Origin: an uncultured Mycobacterium sp. | GTDB lineage: Bacteria; Actinomycetota; Actinomycetes; Mycobacteriales; Mycobacteriaceae | Reading direction: 5' to 3' | Length of the DNA stretch: 64,000 bases | Assembly: GCA_900078375.1 (NCBI GenBank) | Contig: FLQS01000021.1 | Location: 27,220 to 91,219 of the forward strand | In this document: piece by piece, positions 61,608 through 64,000 of the stretch | How positions within the stretch are numbered: the first letter of the stretch is position 1 | Layout: every line of letters begins with the position of its first letter | Translations under genes and position numbers: made by a program | The notes under the pieces: generated by a model | Databases searched by the model: none | Seen by the model: the letters and a program-made list of their open reading frames with translations, nothing else | Told to the model about the DNA's origin: nothing

Positions 61608-63044
61608 GTGGTCGCCCCCATCCCACACAGCGACGTTCTGATCGTCGGTGCCGGTAGCGCCGGATCGGTCCTCGCCGAACGCCTCTCGTTCGATCCGGCC
61701 CGCCAGGTCACCGTCGTGGAAGCCGGTCCCGGCCCCGACGAAGCCGGAGTTCGCGAGCTCACTCACAATGGCCTGCAGTTGCCGATCGGGGCAGCCAGCC
61801 CGCTGGTCCAGCGCTACCGGACAGAGCTGACCGCCGAACCACCCCGCGGCGCAGACATCGTGCGGGGCATGACGGTCGGGGGTTCCGGTGCGGTCAACGG
61901 CGGCTATTTCTGCCGAGCGCTGCCCGCCGACTTCGACGGTCCCGCCGTGCCCGGTTGGTCCTGGTCTGAGGTTCAGGCGCATTATCGGGCCATCCAGACC
62001 GACCTCGACTTTCCCGATCAGACTGACGGCGGTCCGATCGCGATCCGTCGGACACCCGAACTAGTGGGCAGTACAGCATCGTTCGTCGACGCCGCCCGCG
62101 CCGCCGGCCTGCATTGGCTACCTGACCTCAATGCCGAGCCAACCGGGAAGAACGCCCCGCCCGGAATCGGGGCGGTGCCGCTGAACATTGTCGACGGTGT
62201 CCGCATCGGCCCCGGCGCGGCGTACCTGGAACCCGCCGCCGCCCGATCCAACGTGACCGTACTGACCCACACGAGGGTGCTGCGCCTGCGGATGGCCGGC
62301 GCCCGGGTGGTGGGTGTCGAGACTCTCGGACCGAACGGACCGGCCATCCTCGAGGCCGACCGGGTCGTACTGTCGGCGGGTGCCATCGGATCGGCGCACC
62401 TGCTGATGCTGTCCGGCATCGGGCCTGCCGCAGCGCTGCGCACCGCGGGCATCGCGGTGGCAGCCGATCTCCCGGTGGGCCAGCGGACCTCCGATCATCC
62501 CGAGTGGGTGCTGTCCACCACGTGGAACGTCGCCCCTCGTCGCCCCGTGCTCGAAGTGGTGCTGGTGGCCGACGGTCTCGAGATCCGGCCCTACACGGGT
62601 GGGTTCATCGCGATGGTCGGCGACGGCACCCTCGGTCACCCGGACTGGCCGCATCTGGGGGTGGCGTTGATGGCACCACAGGCCCATGGCCGCCTCACAC
62701 TGTTGTCGGGCGACCCGGTGGTGCCCCTGCGGATCGAACACCGCTACGACAGTGCTCCCGAGGATGTGGCCGCACTGCGGCGCGGCTGCGTGTTCGCCAC
62801 GGAAATCCTGGGTGGCACAACTGAACTCGGCGAGCCGATGTGGTCGACATCGCAGCATCTGTGCGGCACCGCCCCAATGGGCACCGACGGCGACGAGCAC
62901 GCGGTCGTCGACCCGCGCTGCCGGGTGCGGGGGATCGAGAATCTGTGGGTGGTCGATGGCTCGGTGCTGCCGCGCATCACGGGACGCGGTCCGCACGCGA
63001 CGATCGCGATGATCGGACACCGTGCCGCGGAATTCGTCGACTGA
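61608..63044 (+). CDS. mftG: mycofactocin-linked GMC oxidoreductase MftG
   Basis: A 478-residue GMC-type flavoprotein. VLIVGAGSAGSVLAERLS (about 7-24) binds FAD; GMTVGGSGAVNGGYFCRALP is the GMC motif 1 area; SAGAIGSAHLLMLSGIGPA is motif 2; CGTAPMGTDGDEHAVVDPRC and VVDGSVLPRITGRGPHATI form the C-terminal catalytic part with His. It is reported to re-oxidise mycofactocinol, linking it to the respiratory chain. GTG start four bases after mftF. Confidence 0.92.
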   Translation: MVAPIPHSDVLIVGAGSAGSVLAERLSFDPARQVTVVEAGPGPDEAGVRELTHNGLQLPIGAASPLVQRYRTELTAEPPRGADIVRGMTVGGSGAVNGGYFCRALPADFDGPAVPGWSWSEVQAHYRAIQTDLDFPDQTDGGPIAIRRTPELVGSTASFVDAARAAGLHWLPDLNAEPTGKNAPPGIGAVPLNIVDGVRIGPGAAYLEPAAARSNVTVLTHTRVLRLRMAGARVVGVETLGPNGPAILEADRVVLSAGAIGSAHLLMLSGIGPAAALRTAGIAVAADLPVGQRTSDHPEWVLSTTWNVAPRRPVLEVVLVADGLEIRPYTGGFIAMVGDGTLGHPDWPHLGVALMAPQAHGRLTLLSGDPVVPLRIEHRYDSAPEDVAALRRGCVFATEILGGTTELGEPMWSTSQHLCGTAPMGTDGDEHAVVDPRCRVRGIENLWVVDGSVLPRITGRGPHATIAMIGHRAAEFVD

Positions 63045-63144
63045 GCGGCTGCGATTCGGCAGCGCGGCCAATCGGTACCCTAGTCGGGCCGGATAAGGCG
63101 AAGATGACTAGACGTTGGGGAATCTCAGGGGAAGGAGCTGGGCG

Positions 63145-63795
63145 ATGACGGGCCGACGCAGCGATCCGAGACCTGCGCGTTCACGCGCCCGGTTACTCGA
63201 CGCGGCAACGGCATTGCTGCGCACCGGCGGTCCAAGCGCGGTGACCGTCGACGCGGTCACGCGTGGCGCCAACGTCGCCAGGGCGACCCTCTACCGGCAT
63301 TTCCCCAGCGGCAACGATTTACTGGCGGCCGCCTTCCACAGCCTGATCCCGCCTGCACCGATGCCCCCGGAGTCGGGATCGCTGCGGGAGCGCCTCGTCG
63401 CACTGATGCAGGCGCAGGCTGACCTCATCTCCGAGACACCGGTCCTGCTGACGGCCACCTATTGGCTGGCGCTGGGTCCGGATATGGAGCACCTGCCGGG
63501 CAGAACCGAGGACACCGACAGCCCGGAGGTGCGCACCCTGCGCGAGCGGGTCGCCCAGCAGTACGGGGCGCCGTTCGACGCGATCTTCGACAGTCCCGAT
63601 GCACAACGCGAACTCGGCGACGTGGACCGAGCCCAAGCCATCATGCTGCTGATCGGTCCACTGGTGGCCGGGCGGATCAGCACGCTGGCCGACTTCGACT
63701 ACCGCGAATGTGCGCGTGCCGCGGTGGACGGCTTCCTGGCCGCCCACCGGGTCGACGAAATCACTTCAGCGAGTAGCGGATCGGCAGGCGTTTGA
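63145..63795 (+). CDS. TetR family regulator
   Basis: A 216-residue TetR regulator. The HTH lies at about 9-56 (SRARLLDAATALLRTGGPSA, then VTRGANVARATLYRHFPSGN). Ligand domain unassigned. ATG 63145 has GAAGGAGC upstream. Its last 35 bases overlap the 3' end of a convergent cytochrome P450 gene. It may regulate the P450 or be the end of the mft unit (100 bases away); neither is proved. Confidence 0.85.
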   Translation: MTGRRSDPRPARSRARLLDAATALLRTGGPSAVTVDAVTRGANVARATLYRHFPSGNDLLAAAFHSLIPPAPMPPESGSLRERLVALMQAQADLISETPVLLTATYWLALGPDMEHLPGRTEDTDSPEVRTLRERVAQQYGAPFDAIFDSPDAQRELGDVDRAQAIMLLIGPLVAGRISTLADFDYRECARAAVDGFLAAHRVDEITSASSGSAGV

Positions 63796-64000
63796 GACCT
63801 CCGACGAAGGTGGTGGCCATCAGTTCCGGCTCGCCGGCCAGTTCGATGGTGTTGATGCGGGGGACCAGTTCGGAGAAGAAGCTGTGCATTTCCATGCGGG
63901 CCAGGGCGGCGCCCAGGCAGAAGTGCACGCCGTAGCCGAAAGACAGGTGTTTGTTGGGGTCGCGGCCGACGTCGAAGCGCATCGGGTCGTCGAATACTTC
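63761..64000 (-). CDS. cytochrome P450, C-terminal part, cut by window edge
   Basis: The last 79 residues of a P450. The heme-binding loop is FGYGVHFCLGAALARME (Cys is the heme ligand) and the end is TFVGGLKRLPIRYSLK. The upstream part EVFDDPMRFDVGRDPNKHLS is the usual segment before the loop. The 5' end lies outside the window, so the subfamily cannot be named. The ferredoxin-reductase-like gene at 54605 could serve it. Confidence 0.9.
   Translation of the reverse strand, partial: EVFDDPMRFDVGRDPNKHLSFGYGVHFCLGAALARMEMHSFFSELVPRINTIELAGEPELMATTFVGGLKRLPIRYSLK

Overview
The window is high-GC actinobacterial chromosome and almost certainly a mycobacterium (Mycobacterium/Mycolicibacterium sensu lato). 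The evidence is two mycolic-acid cyclopropane-synthase-type methyltransferases, the rplJ-rplL / mkl / rpoB-rpoC / rpsL-rpsG-fusA-tuf backbone, the gene order endonuclease IV-fadE8-echA4-paaX-echA5, and a complete mycofactocin cluster. From memory the order follows M. tuberculosis Rv0645c-Rv0697, with several replacements. No rRNA, tRNA, CRISPR array or intact insertion sequence was seen.

Layout. 1-4.5 kb: edge of an exopolysaccharide-type region (a partial unknown gene, a BY-type tyrosine autokinase, a DUF4012 protein, a small exported protein), by eye less GC-rich than the rest. 4.5-7.6 kb: an esterase and a YciI-ECF sigma pair. 7.7-12 kb: mmaA4- and mmaA2-like methyltransferases, a lipG-like hydrolase and an ABC1/UbiB kinase. 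12.1-15 kb: two DinB-fold proteins divergent from a WYL regulator across a perfect palindrome, then an EEP-family phosphodiesterase. 15-20.8 kb: a very large GH38 alpha-mannosidase, an Rv0649-like protein and a ROK sugar kinase. 20.8-23.3 kb: L10 leader, rplJ, rplL, and the Mce-associated ATPase mkl. 23.4-25.8 kb: a secreted protein made of two tandem hydrolase-like halves. 26.2-34 kb: rpoB-rpoC. 34-37 kb: an AbiEi-like gene between two near-identical terminators, a RibD-like reductase, endonuclease IV and a 56-codon lpqP remnant. 37-41.3 kb: a fatty-acid/acyl-CoA operon (fadE8-echA4-paaX-echA5). 41.3-47.3 kb: a DUF3060 lipoprotein, a TetR regulator and the streptomycin-type operon rpsL-rpsG-fusA-tuf. 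47.3-54.6 kb: membrane proteins and an arginine-catabolism patch (5'-truncated arcD, arcA, a mycofactocin-type SDR with a KstR-like box, a universal-stress-protein remnant, rocD, dimethylargininase, Lrp/AsnC regulator). 54.6-63 kb: a ferredoxin-reductase-like flavoprotein and mftR/mftABCDEFG. 63-64 kb: a TetR regulator and the 3' end of a cytochrome P450.

How it fits together. Most of the window is core information processing (transcription, translation) with lipid metabolism. The right third makes the redox cofactor mycofactocin and carries enzymes likely to use it: the SDR is the family that holds nicotinamide cofactor tightly and needs mycofactocin to recycle it. The arginine genes split the SDR from its usual flavoprotein neighbour. 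Several places show gene decay (lpqP, arcD, usp, a Tat-signal fragment), so the gaps between the conserved operons look like turnover sites.
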